Positions 11,937 to 23,175 of a DNA stretch of 64,000 nucleotides are shown here, one piece after another. The translations under genes were made by a program, and so were the position numbers. Position 1 is the stretch's first letter, and each line of letters begins with the position of its first letter. Origin of the DNA: Rhabdophis nuchalis (taxonomy: Eukaryota > Chordata > Lepidosauria > Squamata > Natricidae); contig CM077643.1 of NCBI GenBank assembly GCA_039707465.1, positions 323,707,919 to 323,771,918 on the forward strand, in the 5' to 3' direction. Under the pieces are notes generated by a model, which saw nothing but the letters and a program-made list of their open reading frames with translations, searched no databases and was not told the DNA's origin.

Positions 11937-12076
11937 CAGGGGTCCCCAACCTTTGCAACTTTAAGTCTGAAGGACTTCAGCTCCCAGAATTCTCCAGCCA
12001 GCAAAGCAAAGCTGGCTGGAGAAGTCTGGAAGCTGAAGTCCTTCAGACTTAAAGTTGCAAAGGTTGGGGACCCCTG
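11937..12076. mobile_element. Hairpin hAT, type A
   Basis: A 140 bp near-perfect palindrome with ends CAGGGGTCCCCAACC and GGTTGGGGACCCCTG, arms meeting at CCAGCCAGCAAAGC. CCTTAGAG is duplicated exactly at 11929-11936 and 12077-12084. The host sequence is a CR1 3' UTR. Confidence 0.92.
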
Positions 12077-12099
12077 CCTTAGAGGTCTTTCTCCTAGTC

Positions 12100-12234
12100 C
12101 AGGGGTCTGCAAAGTCGGCTCTTTTAAGACTGGTGGACTTCAACTCCCAGAATTCCCCAGCCAGCATAGCTGGCTGGGGAACTCTGGGAGTTGAAGTCCA
12201 CCAGTCTTAAAAGAGCCGACTTTGCAGACCCCTG
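12100..12234. mobile_element. Hairpin hAT, type B
   Basis: A 135 bp palindrome with ends CAGGGGTCTGCAAAGTC and GACTTTGCAGACCCCTG. TCCTAGTC is duplicated exactly at 12092-12099 and 12235-12242. The inner stem (TTCAACTCCCAGAATTCC) is shared with types C and D although the outer arms differ. Confidence 0.92.
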
Positions 12235-13121
12235 TCCTAGTCTAACCTCCCTGCTCAAGCAGGAGACCCTATGCTATTATAGGTAAGTGGCTGTCTAGTC
12301 TCTTCTTAAAAGTTGTTGTTTCATTAGTTAATTGTTCTCGTTAGAAAATTTCTGCTTAGTTCTAGGTTGTTTCTCTCCTTGATTAGTTTCCATCCATTGT
12401 TTCTTGTCTTGTCTTTTGATTCTTTGGAAAATAGGCTGATCCCCCTCTTCTTTGTGGCAGCCCCTCAAATGCTGGAATATTGCTATCATGTCACCTCTAT
12501 TTCTTCTTTTTACTAGACAACCCAATTCCTTCAACCGTTCTTCATATGTTTTAGCTTCCAGCCCCCTAATCAGCTTTGTTGCTCTTTCCAAAGTCTCTAC
12601 ATCTTTTTTTATAATGCGGTGCCCAAAATTGGATGCAGTATTCTATGTGTGGTCTTACTAAGGTTTTATAAAGCAATTCAAATACTTCATGTGATCTTGA
12701 TTTTATCCTTCTGTTAATGCAATCTTAGATTGGCTTTTTTGACTGCTGCCACATACTACTGCCTCATATTTAAGTGATTGATTCCAAGATCCCTCTCCCA
12801 GTTGCTGCTTTTGAACCAGGTTTCACCTAATCTGTAGCTGTACATTTGGTTTTTCTTGCTTATATGTGTAAAACCTTACTTTTATCTACATTGAAATTTA
12901 TTTTGTTAGATAGGGTCCAGTGTTCAAGTCTGTCAAGATCCATTTGGATCTTGAGTCTATCTACTGGGTGTTGGCTATTCCTGCCAGTTTAGTGTCATCT
13001 GTAAATTTGATGAGTTCCCCTTCTTTTCCTTATCTAAATCATTTATAAAATGTTGAAGAGAACTGGACCTAAAACAGAACCTTGGGGTATCCAACTGCTT
13101 ATTTCCCACCATGTAGAAGTA

Positions 13122-13124
13122 GTT

Positions 13125-13155
<31 letters not shown>

Positions 13156-13225
13156 TTGTTTGTTTGTTTGTTTGTTTGTTTGTTTGTTTGTTTGTTTGTT
13201 TGTTTGTTTGTTTGTTTGTTTGTTT
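13122..13225. repeat. (TTTA)n-(TTTG)n compound microsatellite
   Basis: TTTA units run directly into about 20 TTTG units inside the antisense CR1. Confidence 0.95.
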
Positions 13226-13669
13226 ATGGACCACATATTGAGTGCAGTTTGTCATCCAGTTACAAATCAATCTGGTGGTGATGCTGTCTATCCCACATAT
13301 TTTTAACTTACCAAGAAGTAGGTTGTGGTCTACTTTATCAAATGCCTTACTGAAATCCAAGTATATTATGTTCACTGCATTTCTCTGATCCACTAATTTA
13401 GTCACTTTGTCAAAGAATGAAATAAAATTTGTTTGACATGATGAGGTTTTGACAAATGTGTGTTGCTTTCTGATTATAACTTTTCTTGCTTTTAGGTGTT
13501 TGCAGATTTGTTGCTTGATTATCTTTTCCAAGATCTGCCCAGGTATTGATGTCAGATTGATCAGACTGTGATTTCCTGGATCTACTTTTTTTTTCTTTTT
13601 AAGATGGGAAAGCTGTCAGTTCTTTTTCAGTCCTCTGATGGTTTCTTGGTGCTCCAGGATCTATGAATT

Positions 13670-15120
13670 ATATGGTTGTGTTCATACAGAACCAGTAATA
13701 AAGCTGACCTCAAGGACACCATTTGCCTTAGAAATGCCTTGAAATTAGAGTTTGTAGAGAATGGTTTTGTGCCAGTGGAGCTTATTTAATAATGACGTGG
13801 TTTTGCTATGGTGCATACAATGTCTTTCAACATGTATGGAAGGAGACCTCATGCTGGTGAGAGAAAATACTGTCGACATGGCCCAATAGTGGGTAAATGT
13901 CATTTAGTTTCAATTTTATTTATTCTATCATACATTTTCTGTGACCTATTTTGTACCTATTTTATTCACTCGGTGTTGAATGTCTGTACTTTGTAGGTGT
14001 TTCTAACACGGATAAAGAAGAAGCAGAATTTTAGCACTAGAATTCTGTAATAATTGGAACTTGTCAACCATTTTTAAGGCTGGCACCATGTTTATGGCAT
14101 GACAGAAATCTGACCAGGAAAATGTCAGAAATTGGATCGCTTTGGGATGTTAACACAATTCAGGAAAATCTTCAGCTAGTATCATTGAATCTGTAATTGC
14201 AGCTTGGGTTCAAGAGAACTCCCAAGCTGTTCCTCTGCTCCTTTAAGAGGAATGCAACCCCATCTAAACCAAGAGCAAGATGCCACCATATTAAAGATGC
14301 CAGTGACAATGTATTGGTACTTTGATAAAGAATGAAACCCCTTTCTTTACCAAGGTACCAATAATTTTTGCTGATTATGGGAAAATAAATTTAGAATTCC
14401 CTTCATATATAGGAATCTGCAAGATTCAATAGCATCAGGAATTATGTTTGAGATCGGCCTGCTCTCTGCTATATAGTATCTGGATGTTTCATCACTACTG
14501 CTGCATCCTTGCAGACAGCCAGGCAAACTCTACTGTCTATGAATGACTGTTCCATTTGTTTCTCGAGGATGGAATTGTGTTAGTAGTGAATGATTTCCAG
14601 AGCTAAATTCCACTTATCTGTTTTAATTGTTTTTCTTAGCTCATGAGTTGCATCATGCTCAAGCAAGAATTTTTCTCCCCATTCTTCTTTGCAGGGCAGC
14701 CAAGTGCAAACCCATAATAACAGTGTAGTAAGGTTCCCTAAGGAGCAGACCAGCAGTTACTAAAGGTAGAATACATTTTTCCCTTGAGCTCTCAGATTAT
14801 ATTGGAGCTCTCTTTTTAGAGCTCCCCATGTACTTTTCTTTCCATAAAAGCAGCTGTGTTTGGGTTTAACAAAATGAATTCTGCAAAGCTGGTAATCATG
14901 CAGTGTCAGTTTGCTCAACTTACGCATGCTACAGAACATAGCTGTTTGTGGAACAGAATTTTTATTACCCAGGGATTATTTTTTCCCCACTTGCTAATTT
15001 ATAAAATGTAGAACGCACCAAGCTCCACTGACAATTTACCATATTTTTTTAACAGCAACTGTATTTATAATTAAGAAAATAGATCAATTATAGATACAGT
15101 TGTAGATATATAGAAATGCC
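13670..15120. other. Non-coding, no gene seen
   Basis: Largely unique-looking sequence with no exon, RNA gene or repeat boundary recognised. Confidence 0.4.
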
Positions 15121-15540
15121 TCATAGTAGGAGTGGAGAAACCTTGAATGAATGGCTAGTATGGAAGTAGGAAAAAACCAAGTGGTAAGTTTTGAGTGGGT
15201 AAATTTTTCCAACCTTAACTTTTCCAATTTTTGCAACAACCTTTTTCAAGACTATGTCAGGCTCTTTTTCCGGGTTTGCGGAGTTTAAAAGTAGGGATGG
15301 CAGAACTTTGTTCCAAAGGCATTCCACGCCCATCTTTAATTTCAAAAAATAAAAATAAGGCTGAACTTTAATAATGAGATCCCAGTGCCAGGATTCATAT
15401 AAACCAAAGGCTGGATATAATTCTAACAAGAAATAAACAAAATTTGGAATGTTGAAAGGGCCACAGGTAAGAAATTCTTGGTCTGATTCTTTCTGGGAGA
15501 TAAAAGCACTAACATCTGTGTTCATATATTTAATTTTCAC
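15121..15540 (-). repeat. Dispersed repeat with a 139-codon open frame, unidentified
   Basis: The minus-strand frame runs 139 residues and includes LLELYPAFGLYESWHWDL and a Lys/Val-rich KKVVAKIGKVKVGKIY. I do not recognise the protein. The part at 15187-15427 recurs in inverted orientation at 18351-18747, with very few differences when read by eye. It may be a fragment of a mobile element or a duplicated gene scrap. The frame has no visible splice or promoter context. Confidence 0.5.
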
Positions 15541-15631
15541 CAGATTGGGGAAAATACTGGGTGTTTATTCCTAGAAATGGCAGCCATATTTCTTCAATGC
15601 TATAGCTCATTTCTTCATAAGTGACTTAGAA

Positions 15632-16188
15632 CAGGGGTTCCCAACCCCAGTCTGTGGACTGGCACTAGGCTGCAGCATACTGGAAACTGGGCCACGCAAG
15701 CAAGCAAAGCCCCATCCACAGAATGCAGGTCACACATTTATTTATTTATTTATTTATTCGATTTGTTAACCGCACCAATCTCCGTCGAGACGGACTCTGG
15801 GCGGACATTAAAATATACAATAAATAACAATATACAAAAGTTAAAAAGAAATTAAATAGAAAACCTGTGCTAAAATCCCATTAAAAAACCTATCTAACTT
15901 GGCTGAGGCTCTATTGTTCTAAAATTCAAGTTCTACGCCAGTCCAGCTTGCTGGAAAAGAAGTGTCTTAAGTGAGCAGTGGAAGAGGGGAAGGTCAGTGA
16001 TGGAGTTCGGGGGGGAAGTCGTTCCAGAGGGTGGGCCCCGCCACAGAGAAGGCCCTGTTCCTGGGCGTCGCCAGCCGGCATTGACCGGCAGTCGGCGCCC
16101 TGAGAATGAAACCACATTCACTCTGGTCTACAGGAAAACCTCTCTCCAGAGAACTGGTCCCTGGTGCCCAAAAGATTGGGGGCTGCTG
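15632..16188. mobile_element. Non-autonomous hAT interrupted by a LINE 3' end
   Basis: Left end CAGGGGTTCCCAACCCC, right end AAAAGATTGGGGGCTGCTG. Flanking octamers are ACTTAGAA and GTTTAGAA (6 of 8). It is the same family as 7634-8135 (shared GGTCCCTGGTGCC near the right end). The interior is split by the LINE piece at 15739-16112. Confidence 0.75.
15739..16112 (-). mobile_element. CR1/L2-clade LINE 3' end, antisense
   Basis: On the minus strand it encodes the family C-terminus (residue strings such as RTPSLTFPSSTAHLRHFF in shifted frames) and ends in a 3' UTR with CAGAGTCCGTC and a (TAAA)n tail at 15739-15760. CACATT at 15733-15738 and 16113-16118 may be the target duplication. It sits within the hAT at 15632-16188. 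Confidence 0.7.
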
Positions 16189-16196
16189 GTTTAGAA

Positions 16197-18350
16197 TATC
16201 ATCCTAGCTGTGCCTGAATTGTTAAAGCCTGTCTCCATTCTGACACAACAATGCTTGGGTGACTGTAGAAAAAACAACAAACTGCTAGTGGGGAAATAAT
16301 CACAGGTAATTTCACACTCTGACCTGAATGTCTTTCTCTTTGGGAGGTGGATGGTTGTTTAGATGGTAATTTGTATCACTTCAAAATGTGACAAGCCTTT
16401 TTGCTGGATGTGGGAACTCTGTTGCTACATAATGTGCAGGATTCCACCCCAGGGGCCAAAGCTTTTTTTTAACCATTTAACTGCGTTTTCCTCAAGTTGA
16501 AGCAAGAGCTGATAGTGATGCGTAAGTCCTTCTTTCCTCTTCCCTTTTATTCAATATAATTTGCTTCTGCCTTTTGCTATGTAGTCATACGTGTTGTAGC
16601 TCCAGCTGCTTCATTCCAGTTTAATAATGCAGTCAGGAAGCATTGTGGCTTACTTTCAATTTAATCACTGTAATTCCTTCAGCTTCCAATACAGGTCATG
16701 TCGTGTCTGATTCAAAGTCTTTATTAATCTGAAACGATATTAATCCCTTTTGTTTTAGTATAATGCACCTCTGATATTCCGTTTGTTTTACATACTGGTG
16801 CTTATTGAATTGAATTCTAGTAAAAGTCGATTTTTTAATGTCACAGAGCTGCTGTATGAAAAAGCTCCCTATTGACTTTGCCAGCATAGTCGGAGCCAAA
16901 ATAGATGCCTTTTCATATTTGAGTCATTGCCAGCTGAACAGTGGCCCATCATGGCTGCCTGATCAGGTAGGTGGCTCTGTGGAAGTCCCGAGAGTTTCAG
17001 AGGAAATGAAAAAGAACTGATGTACCGGTACTTCATTTCCTGTCATTCAGTCCAACCTCCAAAATTATAATATATAGAGAATTCATTGCTATAAATTAGA
17101 AGTACCAATCTGAATTGCAAATCTCCTAACAACTGCATGCTGACAGCAAAAATTACTCAAAGGTTTTTACTACCAACTCCAGGGTTTAGCATTTAATATG
17201 CATTCATAAACTGAAGCCAGAAATCTGATTAGGCCTGGTACACAGATAAACATGCACAACTCTGATTTCTACATTTGGTTATGATCCATATGAATCCTTT
17301 TACTCCCCCCCCCCCCCCCAAATAAAAAGAAGGTAAGAGAATTATGCCTGCTGCCCCTGTTTTTAATCTTCTACAAGTTTATGTGATGGTTGAAATATAG
17401 ATATAGATAGATATAGATAGACATAGAGATATACAGTATTTATACGCCATCTGGATATATTACAGACTCTTCTGATTTTTCAGGATTTCAGATTTTATGA
17501 AGAGAAGACTACATAATGCACTAATAGGGCTGGCAATTCCGTTGCTGAATTCAAGGAGGTTAAAATCCAAGATCTTAAGGTTAAGATCTTCACGTCTCTT
17601 CCCCCCCTTCCCGAAAATGAAATCATATTAGAAATATCAACACTGAATAGCAATATTGCATTTATCTTAAGTAGTCTTTCATACCACCTGGACTTGAAAT
17701 AACTAAGAAAGGAAGACTATTTACTTTGCTAGCTACATTTTAATATCAAAGAGGAAATGAAATATGGATGGGTTCCTCCTCCTCTCATTTTTTACAGACT
17801 ACTGAATCCTTTGCAAGAAATACACAGTCAGCAGTCCGATTAGTATAACTATATGTGCTGAACATTTCCCAGTCAATAGGAATATTTTAGCAGATGTGGT
17901 TTCTATCAGATTTGGATCTTGAAATAACTCTGAGCGACTGCCACGTTTAGTGCTAATGGAGGAAAATCAGAATTTATTATTGATGGAAGTTTATGAAGAT
18001 GCTAACATAGATCCCAATATTCAGTGTTGAATTTTTGTACCACAAAAGTTTTAACCAATGTAACAAATGAGAGATGGCAGTTTGGTTCCGATCATGTTGG
18101 CATTTGAAAAACCAAAGAATAATCAGGCACAAGGAATCTAGATGTGTGTGTTGTCAAGATTGTTCCTTTGCCAACCAATAGATCTCAAAAAGCATGAACA
18201 TTGTCTCATGCAAATTGCAGCAATTCATAATGCACACCCTCTCAGTTAGAAAAATCACCATCATCATCCTCAATTTTTAGCTACTATGTATACACTGCAG
18301 GATGAAGGCCTCTTATACATGTTTCCAACCAATAATGTCCTGAGCTTTCT
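16197..18350. other. Non-coding with short tandem repeats, no gene
   Basis: It holds a poly(C) run at about 17305-17319 and an (ATAG)n-like run at about 17395-17430. A 61-residue + strand frame at 16838-17020 has no support beyond its length. No RNA gene or transposon end is recognised. Confidence 0.4.
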
Positions 18351-18747
18351 GTTAGAATTATATCCAGCCTTTGGTTTATATGAATCCTGGCATTGGGATC
18401 TCATTATTAAAGTTCAGCCTTATTTTTATTTTTTGAAATTAAAGATGGGCGTGGAATGCCTTTGGAACAAAGTTCTGCCATCCCTACTTTTAAACTCCGC
18501 AAACCCGGAAAAAGAGCCTGACATAGTAATAATACAATACAATACAATACAATAGCAGAGTTGGAAGGGAGCTTGTAGGTCTTCTAGTCCAATCCCCTGC
18601 TTGGGCAGGAACCTTATACCATTTCAGACAAATATCTATCTAACATCTTCTTAAAGACTTCCAGGGTTGGGGCATTCACAAGTCTTGAAAAAGATTGTTG
18701 CAAAACTTGGAAAAGTTAAGGTTGGAGAAATTTACCCACTCAAAACT
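18351..18747 (+). repeat. Inverted partner of the 15187-15427 repeat, with CR1 insertion
   Basis: This segment matches the reverse complement of 15187-15427 closely, from GTTAGAATTATATCC to CACTCAAAACT. The match is interrupted only by the 153 bp CR1 end at 18528-18680. Similarity stops abruptly at both ends. Confidence 0.85.
18528..18680 (-). mobile_element. CR1 3' end insertion with an empty paralogous site
   Basis: Read on the minus strand it is the last ~130 bp of CR1 (shared with 46493 and 39027) ending in a (GTATT)n tail. AGT flanks both sides (18525-18527, 18681-18683). The paralogue at 15187-15427 reads straight through as CATAGTCTTG, giving the pre-insertion state. Confidence 0.9.
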
Positions 18748-18758
18748 GCTCATAAAAC

Positions 18759-18791
<33 letters not shown>
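18759..18791. repeat. (AC)n microsatellite
   Basis: About 16 AC units directly after the inverted repeat partner. Confidence 0.9.
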
Positions 18792-18794
<3 letters not shown>

Positions 18795-19490
18795 CTTTCT
18801 TTGGTGAAAAAGTTGGAAAAATATCCTTTGTTATACACACAGAGTCACATGCCCCAATTCCTCCCTTTGCTGAAAGAAGAAGAAAAAAATCATTTTAATC
18901 AAGGATGTCCAACTGGAGAAACAAGATTGAGGGAGGCATAGAGTTAACATTGTTCCCCAGTAGCCTCAAATTAAAGTCTGGCATTTGCAGGAAAAAGACA
19001 GGTTGGTGGTAAAAGAAAGCAGAAATACTTTGTTTGAAGATTATTCTACTTGAATAGAGTGACATATGCGCTTATTAGTTTTATTTCTCTTGCATGTTCA
19101 GGAATTATATGTACTTCAGCCTTTTAATCATATCCCAAGTATGTCCATGAAGATCTTATTTTTACTGTAATATTATGTTTGTTTTAATTTGGAATCTGTT
19201 TGCCAGACGTCTTCCAGATGTCCAGCTGGGATTGCTCCATTTATAGCAAAGAGTAATCATCTTCTGATGTGCCTGGAGCATTTTCTTTTATAATTTTCTC
19301 TTACCGCATGATCATCATGATCTGAACTGTGTTGACAATTTGTGCTTCATTGTGCCCAAAACCTGGCTCCCCAAAAGCAACCAAATCACTCTGAAGATAT
19401 AACATACTTTTAATTAGCATGAATGTGCTAAGGGGATCAGTTTCCTGCTTTATTTTAAATGGCCAAGTACATTGGCTACAGTGTATATTT
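18792..19490. other. Non-coding, no gene seen
   Basis: No recognisable feature. Confidence 0.4.
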
Positions 19491-19499
19491 ATTTCGGAT

Positions 19500-19630
19500 G
19501 TTTTTTATGTTTTATATTTTAAAATGTTTTTATTGTTTTAATTGTTGTATCTAATTTTTTTAAATCATGAGCCATCCAGAGTCATTAATTGATATGGGTG
19601 GCTATAGAAATCTAATAAATAAATGAATAG
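19500..19630 (+). mobile_element. LINE 3' tail fragment
   Basis: TTTAATTGTTGTATCTAA, then GAGCCATCCAGAGTC and GGTGGCTATAGAAATC, and an AATAAATAAATGAATA tail. This is the pattern of a CR1/L2-clade 3' UTR. No coding part is left. Confidence 0.6.
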
Positions 19631-20780
19631 AAATAAAGTGCACACAATACTATTTATGAACATTATTTATCCACTATTAACATTTAAAATAAAATTTGAA
19701 GTTAAATATTTGGGGTTTTATGTTTTTCTTCTTAAAAAAAAACAATTTGATTTTGTTTATGTCTTGTGAGATTAGTTTATTTAGCCATAAGCCTATAAAC
19801 TGCATGCCCATAATGTGGTGCTATTGAAACTAACTTTTTGCGCATTTTTTATCCCTTTTATCACCTAAAAGGCATATTTATTATGCTAAGCTAGTCTTCC
19901 GATCATCCCTAACGTGTGAGTGAGTGAAAAAAATAAAATTGATGACTACAACAGGATCACTGAGTAATGAGTAATGCCTGTGCTCACTGTCTTTCCCTTG
20001 CTATTAGATACCAGTTGAACAGATAAAAAAGGCAATGTTTCTCAACTAGTTTTTTTTTAAAATAAAGATAAAATATGGGGGAATGGAATAGAGAGCAATA
20101 AGATGAACAAAGTCTCTTTTTCTCTTTTGTGTTGCTTAACACTAACAAAGTAAGTAATTTTACCTCAGATTATTTGCATTTAGTGGTTTGCATTACACTG
20201 CTTTTTCTCAAGTGTATCTCTCAGGGGTCCCTGAAGAATTTCCCCCCCAAAAAATAATGGATCTGTTAGCACTCCACCTGATGGGCCACGTGGCCTTTTG
20301 CCCCTGGATATGGAGTGCGACTCTAAACCTGAGTTGTCTGGGTGCCATGGGAAATTAATGTAACAATTGCCGGAGTGGATGCTTCCCTTTCTGTTGGCCC
20401 TGATGATCACTCTCTCACTGTGTAACAAAGCAACATGCTGATGTAATTTCCTATATGGATGAGTTGCTGGGTTTCATTTGTTCTGTGATCTGTTTGCTGG
20501 ATAATACCTCTCCGTGGCATTTGTCTGCTTTTACTTGAAAGCTCATCCGTGTAAAATACAGAAAGCCTACCCTCTCGTCTGTACTTCCAAATATTAAAGT
20601 TATGTATTTCTAAAACAGTACTTCCAGGCATCTGTGGCACTTCTAAATTCCACCAGGAGGATAATACTGAAGCAAGCAGTTTAAATAAATTGCTGAGAAC
20701 TGGGATTCTAACAGCCAGAAAACCAGAAACTAAGATTGATTCTTGGAGCAGAATGACTGAAAGAGGAAGCCTTTGTAAGG
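19631..20780. other. Non-coding, no gene seen
   Basis: AT-rich DNA. The segment at about 20190-20640 is less AT-rich and free of known repeats, but no exon is evident. Confidence 0.4.
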
Positions 20781-20783
20781 CTT

Positions 20784-21013
20784 AGTTGTTCAGTCACTAA
20801 GTCTGACTCTTCATGACCCAATAACCATAGCATGCCAGTGCCCCCCATCATCCACTGTTCATGTTCATTGCATTGATGATACTGTCTAACCATCTCATCT
20901 TCTGCTGTCCACTTCTCCTTTTGCCTTCAATCTTTCCCAACATCAGGGCCTTTTCCAATGAGTCCTCTCCTCATTTGGTGGCCAAAGTATATGAGTTCAG
21001 CTTTACTCTAGGG
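20784..21013 (+). mobile_element. BovB (RTE) LINE 3' end
   Basis: The segment contains AGTCACTAAGTCTGACTC, CCATCTCATCTTCTGCTG, GCCTTCAATCTTTCCCA and GGTGGCCAAAGTAT in the same order and spacing as the 3' region of ruminant BovB and its derived SINEs. BovB is known to have moved horizontally between squamates and ruminants. The copy is cut on the right by the hAT at 21014. Confidence 0.8.
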
Positions 21014-21318
21014 CAGTGCTTCTCAATTATTTTCTGTCATGCCCCCCTAGGAAGAAGAAAACATTTCACGCCCCCCGCGCGACTGTAAATAGTATCATCC
21101 GGGTCTAAAAGTCACACGGGCGGGTTTGGCTAATCAGGATGGAGCATCATGTCTATCCAATCGGGTCTGTTCTCCTCGAAAGGAGGATCTGACTGGATAC
21201 AGAGACATAAACATGGGGCTTGGCTTGTTATGATAGTGTTTGCCGAGGTCAAACGCGCCCCCCTTTATGGAGCCTCGCGCCCCCCTGGGGGGGGCGCCCC
21301 ACTATTTGAGAAGCACTG
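21014..21318. mobile_element. Non-autonomous hAT, CAGTGCTTCTCAA-ended, copy 1
   Basis: 305 bp with ends CAGTGCTTCTCAATTATTTT and CACTATTTGAGAAGCACTG and an exact CTCTAGGG duplication (21006-21013, 21319-21326). It has a CpG-rich subterminal GCGCCCCCC block. It is very similar to 49000-49309 and matches both ends of the longer element at 25145-26979. No coding capacity. Confidence 0.93.
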
Positions 21319-21326
21319 CTCTAGGG

Positions 21327-21570
21327 CTAGGTCCCCTTAATACCATGTCATCAAACAGAAGAGGTCAGAAATGGCTAAGTATAAATACTTTACCCGAGCC
21401 AGTAAAAGCACAAAAATAAGACTTCTTTAGATAAAGATTTGAAATGGGTATGAAACAAGTGCAGGATAACTGCCGCTAACCTGGATAGAATCTCTATTGG
21501 AAGCTTGTTTCATTTCTTCACACTGATTTTGACATTATTAGTACAATATCTTTTGCCCAAGATTTATTGG
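21327..21570. other. Non-coding
   Basis: The first ~25 bases may be the rest of the interrupted BovB; the remainder shows nothing. Confidence 0.35.
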
Positions 21571-21576
21571 ATAAAA

Positions 21577-21632
21577 TTCTCTTCTCTTCTCTTCTCTTCT
21601 CTTCTCTTCTCTTCTCTTCTCTTCTCTTCTCT
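21577..21632. repeat. (TTCTC)n microsatellite
   Basis: About 11 pentamer units followed by a CT-rich stretch. Confidence 0.95.
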
Positions 21633-21706
21633 TTCCTCCCTCCCTCACCTCCCCCTCTCTCTGTTTGTATGTGAGTGTATGCGCACATACACATGTTTAA
21701 CTCAGT

Positions 21707-21876
21707 CTTAACTCCTGATGACTGCCTGGACAAATCTGTGCAAGATTTTGGAACTGGTTTGCCATTACCTGCTTTCTAGGGCTGAGAAAGTGTGACTGGA
21801 ACAAGGTCAATCAGCTGCCTAAGTCTAACTATCTCCTGGTTTCTAGCCTGGTGTCTTAGTTACTACATCAAATTGA
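21707..21876 (-). mobile_element. Sauria-type SINE, antisense
   Basis: The + strand reads CTCCTGATGACTGCCTGGAC, then GGTTTGCCATTACC, CTAGGGCTGAGA, and finishes GCCTGGTGTCTTAGTTACTA. The last part is the complement of the tRNA-like head (TAGTAACTAAGACACC). This is the order of the squamate Sauria SINE, whose tail is shared with BovB-type LINEs. Confidence 0.75.
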
Positions 21877-22197
21877 CTATGTAGTCTAATGCCAACATAT
21901 TATAGTGGAATTGTAGAAGATGGAATAAGAGTTCGATAATGTGACTATCTGCTATGACTAAACAATTCAATAATGTATGGAAATTGTACCTAGTTTACTT
22001 CAATTATTCTTCAAAGTGTTCTAGAAAAAAAACAATACACTGAAGGAGAGGTGCAGCTAAGTTTCTACGATAGATTGTGGAGTAGATATGTTGTGTGCAT
22101 CATGAAAAAATCAGACCCAGCAGTGTCAAGGATAGCCATAATGTGTATTGGCTGCCATATATATTGGGAAAGAAATGTCATCATTTGCAGCCAGCAT

Positions 22198-22346
22198 CAG
22201 TGGTTCTCAACTTGTGGTCTGTGGACACCCTGATGTCATCACAGGGGGTCTGTTATGATTTAAATCTTGAGTTATTTCTTGATGGTTCATGACCACGAAA
22301 GCTATTTAAAAGGGGACCATGGTGAAGAAAAGGTTGAGAACCACTG
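22198..22346. mobile_element. Short hAT, CAGTGGTTCTCAAC-ended
   Basis: 149 bp with ends CAGTGGTTCTCAAC and GTTGAGAACCACTG. These termini are shared with several vertebrate hAT groups. The flanking octamers (GCCAGCAT, GTCTAGAT) do not match, so the duplication is lost or one flank was replaced. Confidence 0.75.
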
Positions 22347-22726
22347 GTCTAGATTGACTAAAATTGGCATTGAATGTTAGGTTTTGACTGAGGAGGTCTA
22401 GTTTCTGTAGCAGTGGTGGGTTGCAGGCGGTATGCCCTGGTACGGGCATACCGGAGCCTGCCCGGAGCACTGGGTACCGTTCTGGTACAGTGCTCTGGAG
22501 GGCCCACCCGCCTGCCGAGCTTCTTACCATGTTTTAAAGCTGTTGGCACTTCTGCACATGCACATGGTGCATACAGCACCTGCACAATGCACCACCAAGC
22601 AGCTGAAGCATCGCAGAGGCTTGCAGAAGCGTCATTTGCAGCTACAACACATGCATGCACCGCACGCATGCATTTGGGAGACACCGAGCCCATTCCAACC
22701 AGTACGGTACGGAACTGGAACCCAAG

Positions 22727-22875
22727 CAGTGGTGGGTTTCTGCAGGCTCGCACCTACTCGCGAGAGCCGGCTGGTGAAATTTAGAGAACCGGTGAGAGGG
22801 GGTTCCACCGGCGTACCTGGAAGTAAATCTGGCCCGCCGCTGCCAGCGACCCAATGGGAAGGAAAGGAAAGGAAA

Positions 22876-22929
<54 letters not shown>

Positions 22930-22930
22930 C

Positions 22931-22997
<67 letters not shown>

Positions 22998-23175
22998 AAA
23001 TTTATCATCACAATTGAGTCCAAAATTTTGGTTGCTAAGCAAGAGCATTGTTAAATGAGTTTCACCACATTTTAAAAGGTGGCCACTCCCACCCTGTCAC
23101 ATGACTGCCAAGCCACGCCCACAAAATAGGTCACACCTACAGAGTAGGTTCTAAAAAATTTGAAACCCACCACTG
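22727..23175. mobile_element. hAT of the same group nested in 22411-23187
   Basis: Ends CAGTGGTGGGTTTC and GAAACCCACCACTG; flanks AACCCAAG and AACCCACC (6 of 8). Inside are a GAAA tract (22861-22999) and, directly after it, a module matching the end of the MITE at 60152-60532. Confidence 0.75.
22858..22999. repeat. (GAAA)n microsatellite
   Basis: About 140 bp of GAAA units, preceded by GGAAA units, inside the nested hAT. Confidence 0.95.

Larger units (their letters stand above)
11904..13660 (-). mobile_element. CR1 LINE, antisense, with two hAT insertions
   Basis: Read on the minus strand this is the 3' part of a CR1 element. RT-domain coding with YLDFSKAFDKVDHN lies at 13145-13531. It continues toward a C-terminal region related to [20 protein letters not shown] (12328-12591) and a 3' UTR of the GGAAAGAACC-TTAGAGGTC type at 11921-12260. 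The frames are interrupted, so it is a relic. Two hairpin hATs (11937-12076, 12100-12234) sit inside the 3' UTR, and a (TTTA)n/(TTTG)n tract interrupts the RT region. Confidence 0.85.

Noticed and set aside
11937..12234. Rho-independent terminators or a CRISPR-like array, suggested by the strong hairpins
   Set aside because: Each hairpin has hAT ends and its own 8 bp target duplication, the host is a vertebrate, and there are no regular spacers.
16838..17020. A possible small exon (61 residues)
   Set aside because: No flanking splice signals of note and no recognisable domain; the length is within chance.
22432..23058. 208-residue frame ending in Lys/Glu/Arg repeats
   Set aside because: It crosses two nested hAT elements and a GAAA tract, so it cannot be a host exon.
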